In this document: in pieces, positions 24,953-32,855 of the stretch
How positions within the stretch are numbered: position 1 is the first letter of the stretch
Layout: every line of letters begins with the position of its first letter
DNA from: Novosphingobium sp.
Lineage (GTDB): Bacteria > Pseudomonadota > Alphaproteobacteria > Sphingomonadales > Sphingomonadaceae
Direction of reading: 5' to 3'
DNA: 32,855 nucleotides
Assembly: GCA_027311705.1 (NCBI GenBank)
Contig: DAICYJ010000020.1
Span: 1 to 32,855, forward strand
Notes under the pieces: model-generated
The model's database searches: none
Told to the model about the DNA's origin: nothing
Seen by the model: only the letters and a program-made list of their open reading frames with translations
Translations under genes and position numbers: made by a program

Positions 24953-27637
24953 ATGACGAGCCATCACCAGCGCGCCGCAACGGCCTCTGCGCTCACCATC
25001 GCCCTGATGCTGGCAGCTTGCGGCGGCGGCAGCAGTGGCGGCGGTGTCGGCAGCACACCCACCCCAGTGCCCACGCCAACCGCGACGCCTTCGCCGACAC
25101 CATCGCCAACCCCATCGCCGACGCCTTCGCCCACTCCGTCGCCGACGCCATCACCCACTCCGTCGCCAACGCCGTCACCAACCCCTTCGCCAACGCCATC
25201 TCCCACGCCCACCACCGGCGCCAACGCCAGCCTCGTCGCCCCGCTGGCCAGTGAGACGTTCCGCAACAATGCCTCGGTCGCTACGCTCAGCTTCCCGTTG
25301 AACGGGAACAATGGCACCGCCACGGCCTCGGCGCTCACGCTGACGGTAACCTACAACGCCACCAACCAGTCGTGGACCGTGTCTGACGGCACGCTCTCGC
25401 GCACCTTCCTGCCGTCGAATATCGATGCCTCGCAGTCGAACAGCGCGATCACCACCTATCGCGTCGTGTCCGGCACGACGACCGAGTTCCTCTCGCTCAC
25501 CACCACCGGCACCGGTGCCGGGCAAACCCGCTATGTCGGTGCAGGCGTGTGGCAGCGGGTCACCACTGATACCACCACGATCAATGGCCGGGTCGCCTCG
25601 TTTGCCTATGGCGTGCAAACCCCCGATGCCGCGCTGCCACGCACGGGCGCGGCCAGCTTTGATGTGCGGCTGCTCGGCGCGCGCAATTTCAGCAGCAAGA
25701 TCTATGCCCTTGGCGGCACCGGCACCCTGTCGGTCGATTTCCGCTCGGGCGGGATCGCTGGCAATGGCTTCTATGACGAGACGGACGTCGAAACCGGCAT
25801 CGTCGCGCGCAATTTCGGCTGGCAGGCCTTCGCGCTGCTTTCGCGCAGCGCCAACAGCTTCCTTGGGGAATTGACGCTCGACAGCATCGGCGCGGGCCAG
25901 TTGCGCGGCTCCTTCTTCGGCCCTGCTGCCGAAGAAGTGGGTGGCACGTTCAACAACAATCCCAATGCCGATGTCGCGGCCACCGGTGTGCTCTATGGCA
26001 CGCGCGGCACCACGCCGGTCAACACGTCCACCGATCTCACGTCTCCAGCCACCGATCAGTTCTATGCACCGCAAACCGCCTCAGCCCGCGGCACACTGGC
26101 GGCAAACGGCAATCTGTCTGCGGTCAGCGCAGGCACCGGCATCGCCTCGGTGTTCCAGGGCGATCTGGGCGTGCCGCTGGTGTTCTTCGGCAACGATGGC
26201 CGCATCATGTGGCAGCCCCGGCGCGGCATCGATACGCCGCTGTCCTATGAATTCTATGCCAGCACCGATTTCCTGCGGGCAGGGGTGTTGATTGATCGGC
26301 GCTCCTCGCTCGGCCAGATCGATGCCTTCGTCTATGGCTTCCCCACCACCAACGCCGCCACCCCGCGCACCGGCTCGGCTTCGTTCAACGTGGCACTCAA
26401 TGGCGGGATCGCCACCAACGGCTCGCCGTTCCGCAGCGTGAACGGGCAGGGCAGCCTCAACCTCAATTTCCAGAGCGGCGCGATCACCACGCTCGGAGCC
26501 TATACCGTGGGCAATGCCCTCCCCGGCATCGCCAGCAACCTGCCCGGCACGCAGACCGATACCGGCAACTGGACCGGCACCGGCACCCTCTCGGCCTCGG
26601 CCAACAGCATCACCGGTAATATCTCCTTCGATGGCACCACGGACTACAGCGGCACACTCAACGGCAGGCTCTATGGCCCGGCGGCAGAGCAGGTCGGCGC
26701 GGTGGTGCAGGCCAGCAGCAGTGGCGGCGCGGTCATGGCGGCCACGCTCACCGGCGCGCGCGGCACCGATACGGGCGCCTCGCAAAGCGGCCTTGCCGCA
26801 TTGACCACCACCACCGTGCTCAGCGGTGACAGCGCGCAATACTATGTCGTCAATGGCCTCAGCCCTGCCGAGCAGACGCTGAACGACAGCAATGTCGAGG
26901 TTACCTATAACCCCACCGACAAATCCTATATCCTGCGCTCCACCACCACCGGCGTGAATTTCGGCAATGCCAAGCAATTGGATCAGACGCTGGCCGCCGC
27001 CGATCTGCGCACGGCAGAAAGCAGCGCCACCTTCGATGTCTATCGCGGCGCAGATTACACCGCCCGCGTGTTCAAACCCGGCGCGGCCAACCCGGCCATC
27101 GCGCTCACCTACACCAGCTTTGCCGAAGTGGTCCGCACCGATACTATCGACGGGCGCCAGGTTGCCACGCGCTATTACGTGCCCTTTGGCGGCATTACCC
27201 CCGATTTCCAGATCCCGCGCACCGGCAGTGCCAGCTATTCGGGCGTCGTCTATGGCTATGGCCGCAATGGCGCAACACAGCGCGAAGCCTCGCTTTCGGG
27301 CACGAGCGCCTTCACCGCCGATTTCGGCGCAGGCACCGGCAATGTCGTCCTCAGCCTGACCGCCACCGACGCCACCAACAGCGCCGTCAGCAATCTGGGC
27401 AACTTCACCTATAGCGGCTCGATCGCGGGCAACTGCCCCGGCTGCGGCGTTGGCAACACCTTCAGCCTGCGCGGCACCGGTCTCAACGTCGGCAGCAACA
27501 GCACCCTTGTTGGATCCTTCTTCGGCCTCAACGCCGCCGAATGGGCCGGCGCGTTCTCGCTCCTGCTGGATTCCCCCAGCGGTCAGGCCACTGCCGGCTC
27601 AACCTATTCGGGCGTAACCGTCGGCAAGAAAAACTAA
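24953..27637 (+). CDS. surface lipoprotein with three TbpB-like barrel modules
   Basis: The 894-residue product has a lipoprotein signal (lipobox LAAC, C23), a glycine-rich start, and a stalk of ten TPSP units (residues 45-84). Three barrel-like modules follow. Each holds a PRTG(A/S)AS motif (residues 229, 471, 755) and, 90-100 residues later, a GxFFGPxAxExxGxF-type motif (319-333, 571-585, 854-868). The latter resembles the barrel signature of transferrin-binding protein B, HpuA-like and related Slam clients. Strand-like handle segments ([27 protein letters not shown]) precede modules. A GAGGGG site lies before the ATG. It is predicted to be anchored in the outer membrane and flipped outward by the neighbouring Slam-like protein. 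The ligand is unknown; B12, haem or an iron carrier are guesses from context. Confidence 0.87.
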   Translation: MTSHHQRAATASALTIALMLAACGGGSSGGGVGSTPTPVPTPTATPSPTPSPTPSPTPSPTPSPTPSPTPSPTPSPTPSPTPSPTPTTGANASLVAPLASETFRNNASVATLSFPLNGNNGTATASALTLTVTYNATNQSWTVSDGTLSRTFLPSNIDASQSNSAITTYRVVSGTTTEFLSLTTTGTGAGQTRYVGAGVWQRVTTDTTTINGRVASFAYGVQTPDAALPRTGAASFDVRLLGARNFSSKIYALGGTGTLSVDFRSGGIAGNGFYDETDVETGIVARNFGWQAFALLSRSANSFLGELTLDSIGAGQLRGSFFGPAAEEVGGTFNNNPNADVAATGVLYGTRGTTPVNTSTDLTSPATDQFYAPQTASARGTLAANGNLSAVSAGTGIASVFQGDLGVPLVFFGNDGRIMWQPRRGIDTPLSYEFYASTDFLRAGVLIDRRSSLGQIDAFVYGFPTTNAATPRTGSASFNVALNGGIATNGSPFRSVNGQGSLNLNFQSGAITTLGAYTVGNALPGIASNLPGTQTDTGNWTGTGTLSASANSITGNISFDGTTDYSGTLNGRLYGPAAEQVGAVVQASSSGGAVMAATLTGARGTDTGASQSGLAALTTTTVLSGDSAQYYVVNGLSPAEQTLNDSNVEVTYNPTDKSYILRSTTTGVNFGNAKQLDQTLAAADLRTAESSATFDVYRGADYTARVFKPGAANPAIALTYTSFAEVVRTDTIDGRQVATRYYVPFGGITPDFQIPRTGSASYSGVVYGYGRNGATQREASLSGTSAFTADFGAGTGNVVLSLTATDATNSAVSNLGNFTYSGSIAGNCPGCGVGNTFSLRGTGLNVGSNSTLVGSFFGLNAAEWAGAFSLLLDSPSGQATAGSTYSGVTVGKKN
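25085..25204. repeat. ten 12-bp tandem repeats encoding TPSP
   Basis: Ten degenerate copies of a 12-bp unit (ACGCCNTCGCCN-like) encode (TPSP)10. They form an extended, probably rigid stalk between the lipid anchor and the first module. Units of 12 bp keep the frame, so copy-number change would alter stalk length without breaking the gene. Confidence 0.9.
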
Positions 27638-27694
27638 GCCAAACCAAGCGCCCCCAAACCGCCGCACCCCAAACCATGCGCCTCCTAAAGCACC

Positions 27695-27778
27695 CCGCGC
27701 CCCCGCGAAAGCGGGGGCCTCAGGCGTTTTAAGGAACACCAGCGTAAAAGGCCCGAGATCCCCGCCTGCGCGGGGAAG
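27695..27778. repeat. family A palindrome, first of three before uvrA
   Basis: CCCCCGCGAAAGCGGGGG, CCTCAGGCGTTTTAAGG, a short middle, GTAAAAGGCCCGAGA, TCCCCGCCTGCGCGGGGA, then the GAAGCCA tail. Confidence 0.92.
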
Positions 27779-27796
27779 CCAGCCATCTAAAAACAC

Positions 27797-27879
27797 CGCT
27801 CCCCCGCGAAGGCGGGGGCCTCGTGCCGTTTACAGAACACCAGCGTAAAAGGCCCGAGATCCCCGCCTTCGCGGGGAAG
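27797..27879. repeat. family A palindrome, second of three before uvrA
   Basis: CCCCCGCGAAGGCGGGGG, CCTCGTGCCGTTTACAG, a short middle, GTAAAAGGCCCGAGA, TCCCCGCCTTCGCGGGGA. It shares the middle AACACCAGCGTAAAAGG and the GAAGCCAGC tail with the first copy, so the two look like a tandem duplication. Confidence 0.92.
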
Positions 27880-27898
27880 CCAGCAGTCTAAAAACACC

Positions 27899-27980
27899 GC
27901 TCCCCCGCGAAAGCGGGGGCCTCAGGCCGTTTACGCAACCTCCGCGTTGACCACCCGAGGTCCCCGCCTTCGCGGGGAAG
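27899..27980. repeat. family A palindrome, third of three before uvrA
   Basis: CCCCCGCGAAAGCGGGGG, CCTCAGGCCGTTTACG, a short middle, then CCCGAGG and TCCCCGCCTTCGCGGGGA with the GAAGCAA tail. With the two preceding copies it fills most of the 470-bp gap between the lipoprotein gene and uvrA. Confidence 0.92.
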
Positions 27981-28107
27981 CAACATCGCTTGCAAACCCC
28001 ACCAACCCCCAAAGCCCATATTGCACCACGCCCTCGCGCTCCCCACATGCGGAAACGCAGGGCGGGGGGCCTTGCAACAATCGAACAAATATGGAACACC
28101 GCCGCGC

Positions 28108-31107
28108 ATGTCTCTCAACACAATCTCCGTCCGCGGCGCCCGTGAACACAACTTGAAGGGGATCGATATCGATCTCCCGCGCGATAGCCTGATCGTCATT
28201 ACCGGCCTGTCCGGCTCGGGCAAATCCAGCCTCGCCTTCGATACGATCTATGCCGAAGGGCAGCGTCGCTATGTCGAATCGCTGTCGGCCTATGCGCGCC
28301 AGTTCCTCGAAATGATGCAGAAGCCCGATGTGGAGCACATCGACGGCCTGTCCCCCGCGATCAGCATCGAACAGAAAACCACCAGCCGCAACCCGCGCTC
28401 TACCGTGGCGACGGTGACAGAGATCTACGATTACATGCGCCTGCTCTGGGCGCGCATCGGTGTGCCCTACAGCCCCGCCACCGGCCTGCCCATCGCCGCG
28501 CAAACCGTGTCGCAGATGGTCGATCGCGTCATGGCCCTCCCCGAAGGCACCCGCGCCTACCTGCTCGCCCCCGCCGTGCGCGGTCGCAAGGGCGAATACC
28601 GCCGCGAACTGCTCGAATGGCAAAAAGCGGGCTACACCCGCGTGCGCATCAACGGCGAGATGATGGCCATCGAAGATGCGCCAGCGCTCGACAAAAAGCT
28701 CAAGCACGACATCGAAGTGGTGGTTGATCGCATCGCCGTGAAAGACGGCATCCAGACCCGCCTTGCCGACAGCTTCGAACAGGCGCTGAAACTGGCAGAT
28801 GGGCTGGCCTACATCGACCTTGCCGACACGACGGTTGAGGCGCTGGGCACACTTGCAACAACTCCCGGCGCCCCCGCGCAGGCGGGGGCCTCAGGCAGCA
28901 GTGCACAACCGAACGAGGTCCCCGCCTCCGCGGGGACTCCGGATGGCAAGAAGAAGTCCAGTGCCAAGTCCGGCATGAAAAAAACCGGCCTCCCCCCCAA
29001 CCGCATCGTCTTCTCTGAAAAGTTCGCCTGCCCCGTCAGCGGCTTCACCATCGACGCGCTCGAACCGCGCCTGTTCTCGTTCAACGCCCCCCAGGGCGCA
29101 TGCCCCGCCTGCGATGGCCTCGGCGAAAAGCTGCTGTTCGATCCGCAGCTCGTCGTCCCCAACGAAAATCTGAGCCTCAAGCAAGGCGCGGTCGTCCCAT
29201 GGGCGAAGAGCAACCCGCCGTCGCCCTATTACATGCAGGTCCTCGCCAGCCTCGCCGCGCACTTCGGGTTCAAGCTCGACACGCCGTGGGACCAGCTCGC
29301 CCCCGAAGTCAAAGTCGTCATCCTTTACGGCACCGCCGGAAAGGCCGTCCCTCTGACCTTCATCGACGGCAAGAAGAGCTACACCGTCCAGAAAGCCTTC
29401 GAAGGCGTGATCGGCAACCTCAACCGCCGCATGCTGCAAACCGAAAGCGCGTGGATGCGCGAGGAACTGGCCAAGTTCCAGACCGCGCAACCGTGCGAAA
29501 CCTGCGAGGGCAAGCGCCTCAAGCCCGAAGCGCTCAGCGTAAAGGTTGCAGGCACCGACATCTCCACCGTCACCCACTTCTCCGTCTCCGCCGCAGTCGA
29601 ATGGTTCGGCGCGCTCGATGCGCAGCTCACCAGCCAGCAAAGCCAGATCGCCAAGGCTATCCTCAAGGAAATCAACGAGCGCCTCGGCTTCCTCAACAAC
29701 GTCGGCCTGGATTACCTCAACCTTGACCGCACCAGCGGCACCCTGTCCGGCGGCGAAAGCCAGCGCATCCGCCTCGCCAGCCAGATCGGCAGCGGCCTTT
29801 CAAGCGTGCTCTATGTGCTCGATGAACCCTCCATCGGCCTGCATCAGCGCGACAACGACCGCCTGCTCATCACGCTGAAAAGGCTCCGCGATCTCGGCAA
29901 CACCGTGATCGTGGTGGAGCATGATGAAGACGCTATCCGCACCGCCGATCACGTGGTCGATCTCGGCCCCGGTGCGGGCGTGCATGGCGGTGAAATCGTC
30001 GCGCAGGGCAAGCTGCAGGACATTCTCGACAACCCGAACAGCCTCACCGGCCAATACCTCACCGGCACCCGCCGCATCGAAGTCCCGGCCAAGCGCCGCA
30101 AGGGCAACGGCCTGTTCATCTCCGTGGAGGGCGCGCGCGCCAACAACCTGCAGAACGTCAGCGCCAAGGTCCCCCTCGGCACCTTCACCTGCATCACCGG
30201 CGTCTCCGGCTCGGGCAAATCCAGCTTCACCATCGACACGCTCCACGCCGTCGCCGCCCGCACGCTCAATGGTGCGCGCGTTATCGCAGGCGCGCATGAT
30301 CGCGTCACAGGCCTCGAAAACTGCGACAAGGTGATCGAGATCGACCAGTCCCCCATCGGCCGCACCCCGCGCTCCAACCCCGCCACCTACACCGGCAGCT
30401 TCACCCTGATCCGCGATTGGTTCGCAGGGCTCCCCGAAAGCGCCGCCCGCGGCTACAAACCCGGCCGCTTTAGCTTCAACGTCAAGGGCGGCCGCTGCGA
30501 AAAGTGCACCGGCGATGGCCTGATCAAGATCGAAATGCACTTCCTCCCCGACGTTTACGTCACGTGCGAGGAGTGCGACGGCAAACGCTACAACCGCGAA
30601 ACGCTGGAAGTAAAGTTCAAGGGCCACTCCATCGCCGATGTGCTCGATATGACCATCGAAGACGCCGAGGAGTTCTTCAAAGCCGTCCCCCCGATCCGTG
30701 ACCGGATGCACATGCTCAACGAAGTCGGCTTGGGCTACGTCAAGGTCGGCCAGCAGGCCACCACGCTATCCGGCGGTGAGGCGCAGCGAGTCAAACTCGC
30801 CAAGGAACTCGCGCGCCGCTCCACCGGGCAAACGCTCTACATCCTCGATGAACCCACCACCGGCCTTCACTTCGAAGACGTGCGCAAATTGCTCGAAGTC
30901 CTCCACCGCCTCGTCGAACAGGGCAACAGCGTGGTGGTGATTGAACACAACCTTGATGTGATCAAGACCGCCGACTGGATCATCGACCTCGGCCCCGAAG
31001 GCGGCGTGCGTGGCGGCGAAATCGTTGCCGAAGGCACGCCCGAAGTGGTCGCCAAAAACCCCCGCAGTTTCACCGGCCACTACCTGGCCCCGTTGCTGAA
31101 GCGCTAG
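28108..31107 (+). CDS. uvrA: excinuclease ABC subunit A, with a repeat-derived insert
   Basis: This is the DNA damage sensor of nucleotide excision repair, a dimeric ABC-type ATPase that loads UvrB. The 999-residue product has two Walker A motifs (GLSGSGKSS at 33-41, GVSGSGKSS near 698) and two signature motifs ([24 protein letters not shown]) with LDEP motifs. Its zinc modules are CPVSG...CPAC (C308, S311, C332, C335) and CEKC...CEEC. The first module has Ser where E. coli has its second Cys, which I recall as common in alphaproteobacteria. Residues 254-278 ([12 protein letters not shown]...VPASAGTP) are encoded by a family-A palindrome in frame, just before the first zinc module. The ATG at 28108 is chosen because [16 protein letters not shown] matches the family start. 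Confidence 0.97.
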   Translation: MSLNTISVRGAREHNLKGIDIDLPRDSLIVITGLSGSGKSSLAFDTIYAEGQRRYVESLSAYARQFLEMMQKPDVEHIDGLSPAISIEQKTTSRNPRSTVATVTEIYDYMRLLWARIGVPYSPATGLPIAAQTVSQMVDRVMALPEGTRAYLLAPAVRGRKGEYRRELLEWQKAGYTRVRINGEMMAIEDAPALDKKLKHDIEVVVDRIAVKDGIQTRLADSFEQALKLADGLAYIDLADTTVEALGTLATTPGAPAQAGASGSSAQPNEVPASAGTPDGKKKSSAKSGMKKTGLPPNRIVFSEKFACPVSGFTIDALEPRLFSFNAPQGACPACDGLGEKLLFDPQLVVPNENLSLKQGAVVPWAKSNPPSPYYMQVLASLAAHFGFKLDTPWDQLAPEVKVVILYGTAGKAVPLTFIDGKKSYTVQKAFEGVIGNLNRRMLQTESAWMREELAKFQTAQPCETCEGKRLKPEALSVKVAGTDISTVTHFSVSAAVEWFGALDAQLTSQQSQIAKAILKEINERLGFLNNVGLDYLNLDRTSGTLSGGESQRIRLASQIGSGLSSVLYVLDEPSIGLHQRDNDRLLITLKRLRDLGNTVIVVEHDEDAIRTADHVVDLGPGAGVHGGEIVAQGKLQDILDNPNSLTGQYLTGTRRIEVPAKRRKGNGLFISVEGARANNLQNVSAKVPLGTFTCITGVSGSGKSSFTIDTLHAVAARTLNGARVIAGAHDRVTGLENCDKVIEIDQSPIGRTPRSNPATYTGSFTLIRDWFAGLPESAARGYKPGRFSFNVKGGRCEKCTGDGLIKIEMHFLPDVYVTCEECDGKRYNRETLEVKFKGHSIADVLDMTIEDAEEFFKAVPPIRDRMHMLNEVGLGYVKVGQQATTLSGGEAQRVKLAKELARRSTGQTLYILDEPTTGLHFEDVRKLLEVLHRLVEQGNSVVVIEHNLDVIKTADWIIDLGPEGGVRGGEIVAEGTPEVVAKNPRSFTGHYLAPLLKR
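28867..28940. repeat. family A palindrome inside the uvrA coding region
   Basis: The left hairpin CCCCCGCGCAGGCGGGGG with CCTCAGG, a middle without stop codons, then CGAGG and TCCCCGCCTCCGCGGGGA are all present, as in the intergenic copies. It keeps the uvrA frame open and encodes about 25 residues. Confidence 0.9.
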
Positions 31108-31117
31108 GCGAACAAAG

Positions 31118-31150
31118 CCCCCTCCTCTTCCGAGGAGGGGGTTGGGGGTG
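31118..31150. terminator. family E hairpin after uvrA, probable terminator
   Basis: CCCCCTCCTC and GAGGAGGGGG form perfect 10-bp arms around a 4-nt loop (TTCC), starting 11 nt after the uvrA stop and followed by TTGGGGGTGG. There is no U-tract, so termination is inferred from position and stem strength. The arms are identical to the copy before btuF. Confidence 0.6.
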
Positions 31151-31168
31151 GTGGCAACACAAACCAAC

Positions 31169-31678
31169 CTAAACAGCCTTCGAAGCTCGCACCCGCGCCA
31201 CCGCCAACGCCGCCCCAATCAGCCCCACCGCCAGTCCCGCCGAAAGCGCCATCTCCGCCAGCGTCCCGCGCTGCTGCAACGCCGGGATCGTCCCCACGGT
31301 CAGGAACAGCATCGTCGCGTGGTTGATCGCCATCGGCGCCCAGCCCATGATCAGCGCATAGACCGCGCCCAGCACCACGATCAGCGCCGCGATCATGCCC
31401 GCCGTGCCAAAGCTTGCGGGCAGGGCCATAAGCGCAAAGGCGATGCCCATGCCGACAAACGCCCCCACGCTCGCGGGCAAGAACTTGTCCGGCGCGGCGT
31501 GGCACAGCCCGGTGAAGTAGAACGCGAACAGGAACCCGCCAAACACCGCCGCCAGCCCCAGCGCCGCGCTGACCGCAATGAACGCTGCCACCGCCACGAT
31601 CACGATGGCCAGCACCACCAGCCCCTTGCCGGGCGTCAGTGCGCTTGCCTGTGCGTCGTCTTGTGCTTTGCCAGCCAT
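31169..31678 (-). CDS. small inner-membrane protein of unknown function
   Basis: The 169-residue product has a short charged N-terminus, then five or six hydrophobic segments: GLVVLAIVIVAVAAFIAV, GLAAVFGGFLFAFYFTG, ASVGAFVGMGIAFALMA, GMIAALIVVLGAVYALIMGW and two more near the C-terminus. The segment GWAPMAINHATMLFLTVGTIP may be a conserved pore or binding region. A DUF1097-like relationship is possible but not established. A GAGGGTG motif lies about 7 nt before the ATG. It converges on uvrA with the family E hairpin between them. Confidence 0.75.
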   Translation of the reverse strand: MAGKAQDDAQASALTPGKGLVVLAIVIVAVAAFIAVSAALGLAAVFGGFLFAFYFTGLCHAAPDKFLPASVGAFVGMGIAFALMALPASFGTAGMIAALIVVLGAVYALIMGWAPMAINHATMLFLTVGTIPALQQRGTLAEMALSAGLAVGLIGAALAVARVRASKAV

Positions 31679-31754
31679 AGAATCACCCTCTGCCAGCGAA
31701 CTTCAACGCCGCTTTGCGAAGATCTATCCAACGACAATTACGCAAACAAAGCAA

Positions 31755-31924
31755 GCTCCCCCGCGAAGGCGGGGGCCTCAGGCGTTTTACAGAACCCAGA
31801 AGCGCACCGCTCCCCCGCCTCTCGACAAGCTCGGGATAAACTGCCCGAAGGGCAGGCGGGGGCCTCAGGCGTGTTAAAGCACGCTATCGTAAACCGCCCG
31901 AGGTCCCCGCTTTCGCGGGGACGC
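31755..31924. repeat. family A: half copy plus composite full copy with B-like insert
   Basis: The segment at 31755-31793 is a left half (CCCCCGCGAAGGCGGGGG, CCTCAGGCGTTTTACAG). The element at 31808-31924 is a full copy whose left hairpin loop is replaced by about 40 bp containing CGACAAGCTCGGGATAAACT and GGGCAGG. Its right half is normal (CCGCCCGAGG, TCCCCGCTTTCGCGGGGA). The insert is the reverse complement of that at 19635-19752, in the equivalent hairpin. Confidence 0.88.
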
Positions 31925-31943
31925 ACCCATTGCCTACAACAAT

Positions 31944-31970
31944 CCGCTCATCCTGAGCTTGTCGAAGGAT
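31944..31970. repeat. family B short copy at the 3' end of the BLUF gene
   Basis: CCGCTCATCCTGAGCTTGTC followed by GAAGGAT is the short form of family B. Its last base is the final base of the BLUF stop codon, so the repeat abuts the gene exactly. Confidence 0.85.
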
Positions 31971-32380
31971 CAAACCGCGCTAACCCCCGCACCCCCGCGC
32001 AACCGCACGAAGAACGCCACGACCTCCTCCGGCGTCGCCCGATCAAGCGCGCCGCCCGCAATCGCCTCGGGCGTCCAGATCCATGTCGCGGCGGGATCGT
32101 GGAGCATGTCCCATTCGCCAAACATCCGCGCCTGCGCGGGTTCGGAGACATGCAGCTTCATTTCCAGATGCCGGTCATCCGCCGCAATTCGCGCCACCGT
32201 GGCGCGGACCTTGTCCTCAGGGCCTTCCAGCCATTGCAGATAGATATCGGCCCGGCAGATCAGCGCCCCGGTAATCCCGTCGCGCGCATTGTATTGCCGC
32301 GCGATCGACAGGATGCCGCGCAGGATGCTGTCGTCAAACCCGAACGGCTGCGACGTATAAATCGCCCGAAAAACATCCAC
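31970..32380 (-). CDS. BLUF-domain blue-light photoreceptor
   Basis: The 136-residue product is a single BLUF domain, which binds FAD and senses blue light through a Tyr-Gln hydrogen-bond switch. Visible residues are Y8 (IYTSQPFGFD), N31 (RQYNARDGITGALI) and Q49 in YLQWLEGPEDKV, close to the classical Tyr/Asn/Gln positions. RMFGEWDM near 84-91 carries the Trp/Met region. No output domain is attached, as in PixD or BlrB-type short BLUF proteins, so signalling would need a partner. The start is a GTG with GAGAGG 8 nt upstream. A broken copy of its 5' end lies about 430 bp away at 32765-32815. Confidence 0.92.
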   Translation of the reverse strand: MDVFRAIYTSQPFGFDDSILRGILSIARQYNARDGITGALICRADIYLQWLEGPEDKVRATVARIAADDRHLEMKLHVSEPAQARMFGEWDMLHDPAATWIWTPEAIAGGALDRATPEEVVAFFVRLRGGAGVSAV

Positions 32381-32424
32381 GCTGCCAACCTCTCACCAAG
32401 TGTAGCCCCCACGCTACCACACTC

Positions 32425-32562
32425 CCGCGCGCCCGCGAAGGCGGGGGCCGCAGGCCGTCACAAAACACCCAAAGGCCGCCAAAAACCGCGCCCCCGCGAA
32501 GGCGGGAGCCTCAGGCCGTCAAAAACTCCCGCCCCCCCGCGAAGGCGGGGGCCTCAGGCCCC
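32425..32562. repeat. three family A left halves in a row
   Basis: Left-half units lie at 32425-32459, 32486-32520 and 32529-32562 (each about GCCCCCGCGAAGGCGGGGG then CCTCAGGCC). No right halves are visible, so these are partial copies in direct orientation with 8-27 bp between them. Confidence 0.85.
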
Positions 32563-32696
32563 TAACGCCAGACAAGCGGAAACCGCCCAATCCCTCCATT
32601 CCCGAACCCCTTGCGCTTGCCAGCCACAGGCCCACCCCCGTACAAGGTTACGTAACGAACCGGGTCGCGGACGGGTGCCTGTCTAGCCGCGATCCT

Positions 32697-32730
32697 TGCC
32701 GGCAGCCCGCCAAACGGTGGGCTGCCGGCA
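32697..32730. repeat. 12-bp perfect inverted repeat
   Basis: TGCCGGCAGCCC and GGGCTGCCGGCA form perfect arms around 10 nt (GCCAAACGGT), with further partial pairing inside. It lies in the tail of the broken BLUF frame. It is unlike families A-F. Confidence 0.8.
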
Positions 32731-32746
32731 GAATTTGGGAGGATTG

Positions 32747-32815
32747 GGCGGCGAGTAAGCTCTCATCAAACCCGAACGGCTGCGACGTATCAATCGCCCG
32801 AAAAACACCCCTCAC
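32747..32815 (-). pseudogene. 5' fragment of a second BLUF gene
   Basis: On the minus strand the DNA encodes VFRAIDTSQPFGFDESLL, nearly identical to the start of the intact BLUF protein (VFRAIYTSQPFGFDDSIL), after which similarity ends. The flavin-contacting Tyr is Asp here. The fragment covers only about 20 codons, so it cannot form a BLUF domain; it is best read as the remnant of a duplication. Confidence 0.8.
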
Positions 32816-32833
32816 AATCTCCTTCCCCCCCTT

Positions 32834-32855
32834 TCTCGTCATTCCCGCGCAGGCG
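32834..32855. repeat. family F repeat cut by the window end
   Basis: CGTCATTCCCGCGCAGGCG matches one arm of the palindrome at 49-75 before leuD. The rest lies beyond the window. Confidence 0.65.

Noticed and set aside
27690..27985. CRISPR array
   Set aside because: The three repeats are palindromes of about 85 bp with short irregular gaps, not 24-40-bp direct repeats with unique spacers. The same element is scattered through the window and no cas gene is present.
28021..28107. Upstream extension of uvrA
   Set aside because: The 29 extra codons ([14 protein letters not shown]...) have no ribosome binding site and do not look like UvrA, which starts at the [16 protein letters not shown] segment.

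Overview
This window comes from a high-GC alphaproteobacterium, most likely a sphingomonad (Sphingomonadales, Novosphingobium/Sphingomonas-like). The evidence is the DUF6481-type and SleB-type proteins, the gene order around the 2-oxoglutarate dehydrogenase complex, the CPVSG form of the first UvrA zinc module, and dense GC-rich palindromes between genes. This placement rests on protein sequence recalled from memory, not on a search. No tRNA, rRNA, CRISPR array or transposase was seen.

Layout. 1-5.8 kb: leuD and a quinone oxidoreductase on the plus strand, then a minus-strand group (TRIC-type channel, small secreted protein, serine hydrolase with a 65-aa partner, spermidine-synthase-like protein, DUF6481 protein). 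6.0-14.7 kb: a minus-strand TCA-cycle cluster read mdh > small unknown gene > sucD > GIY-YIG nuclease > sucA/odhA > sucB/odhB > lpdA, ending at a rho-independent terminator. sucC is absent from this cluster; the unknown gene sits between mdh and sucD. 15.2-17.1 kb: a small conserved protein and a SleB-like cell-wall hydrolase. 17.4-22.8 kb: a vitamin B12 uptake locus, with a good sigma70-like promoter and a cobalamin riboswitch in front of btuB, then btuF, btuC and btuD. 23.6-27.6 kb: a two-gene unit of a Slam-like outer-membrane translocator (DUF560) and an 894-aa lipoprotein with a TPSP-repeat stalk and three TbpB-like barrel modules, a probable type XI secretion (surface lipoprotein) pair. 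28.1-32.9 kb: uvrA, a small membrane protein, a BLUF photoreceptor, and a broken fragment of a second BLUF gene.

The feature running through the whole window is a family of roughly 85-bp imperfect palindromes, called family A here. Each has a left hairpin, a CCTCAGG-type arm, a short middle, the complementary arm, and a right hairpin. About ten full copies lie between genes, further half or decayed copies exist, and one copy sits in frame inside uvrA. Other repeat families (B, C, D, E, F below) are mixed in. They form the 3' end of btuF and supply the apparent ribosome binding sites of btuF and btuC. The only GIY-YIG nuclease gene in the window is flanked by two family-A copies.

The best candidates for something new are the Slam/three-barrel lipoprotein pair, the palindrome family with its in-gene copy in uvrA and its possible link to the GIY-YIG gene, and the unknown gene coupled to sucD inside the TCA operon.
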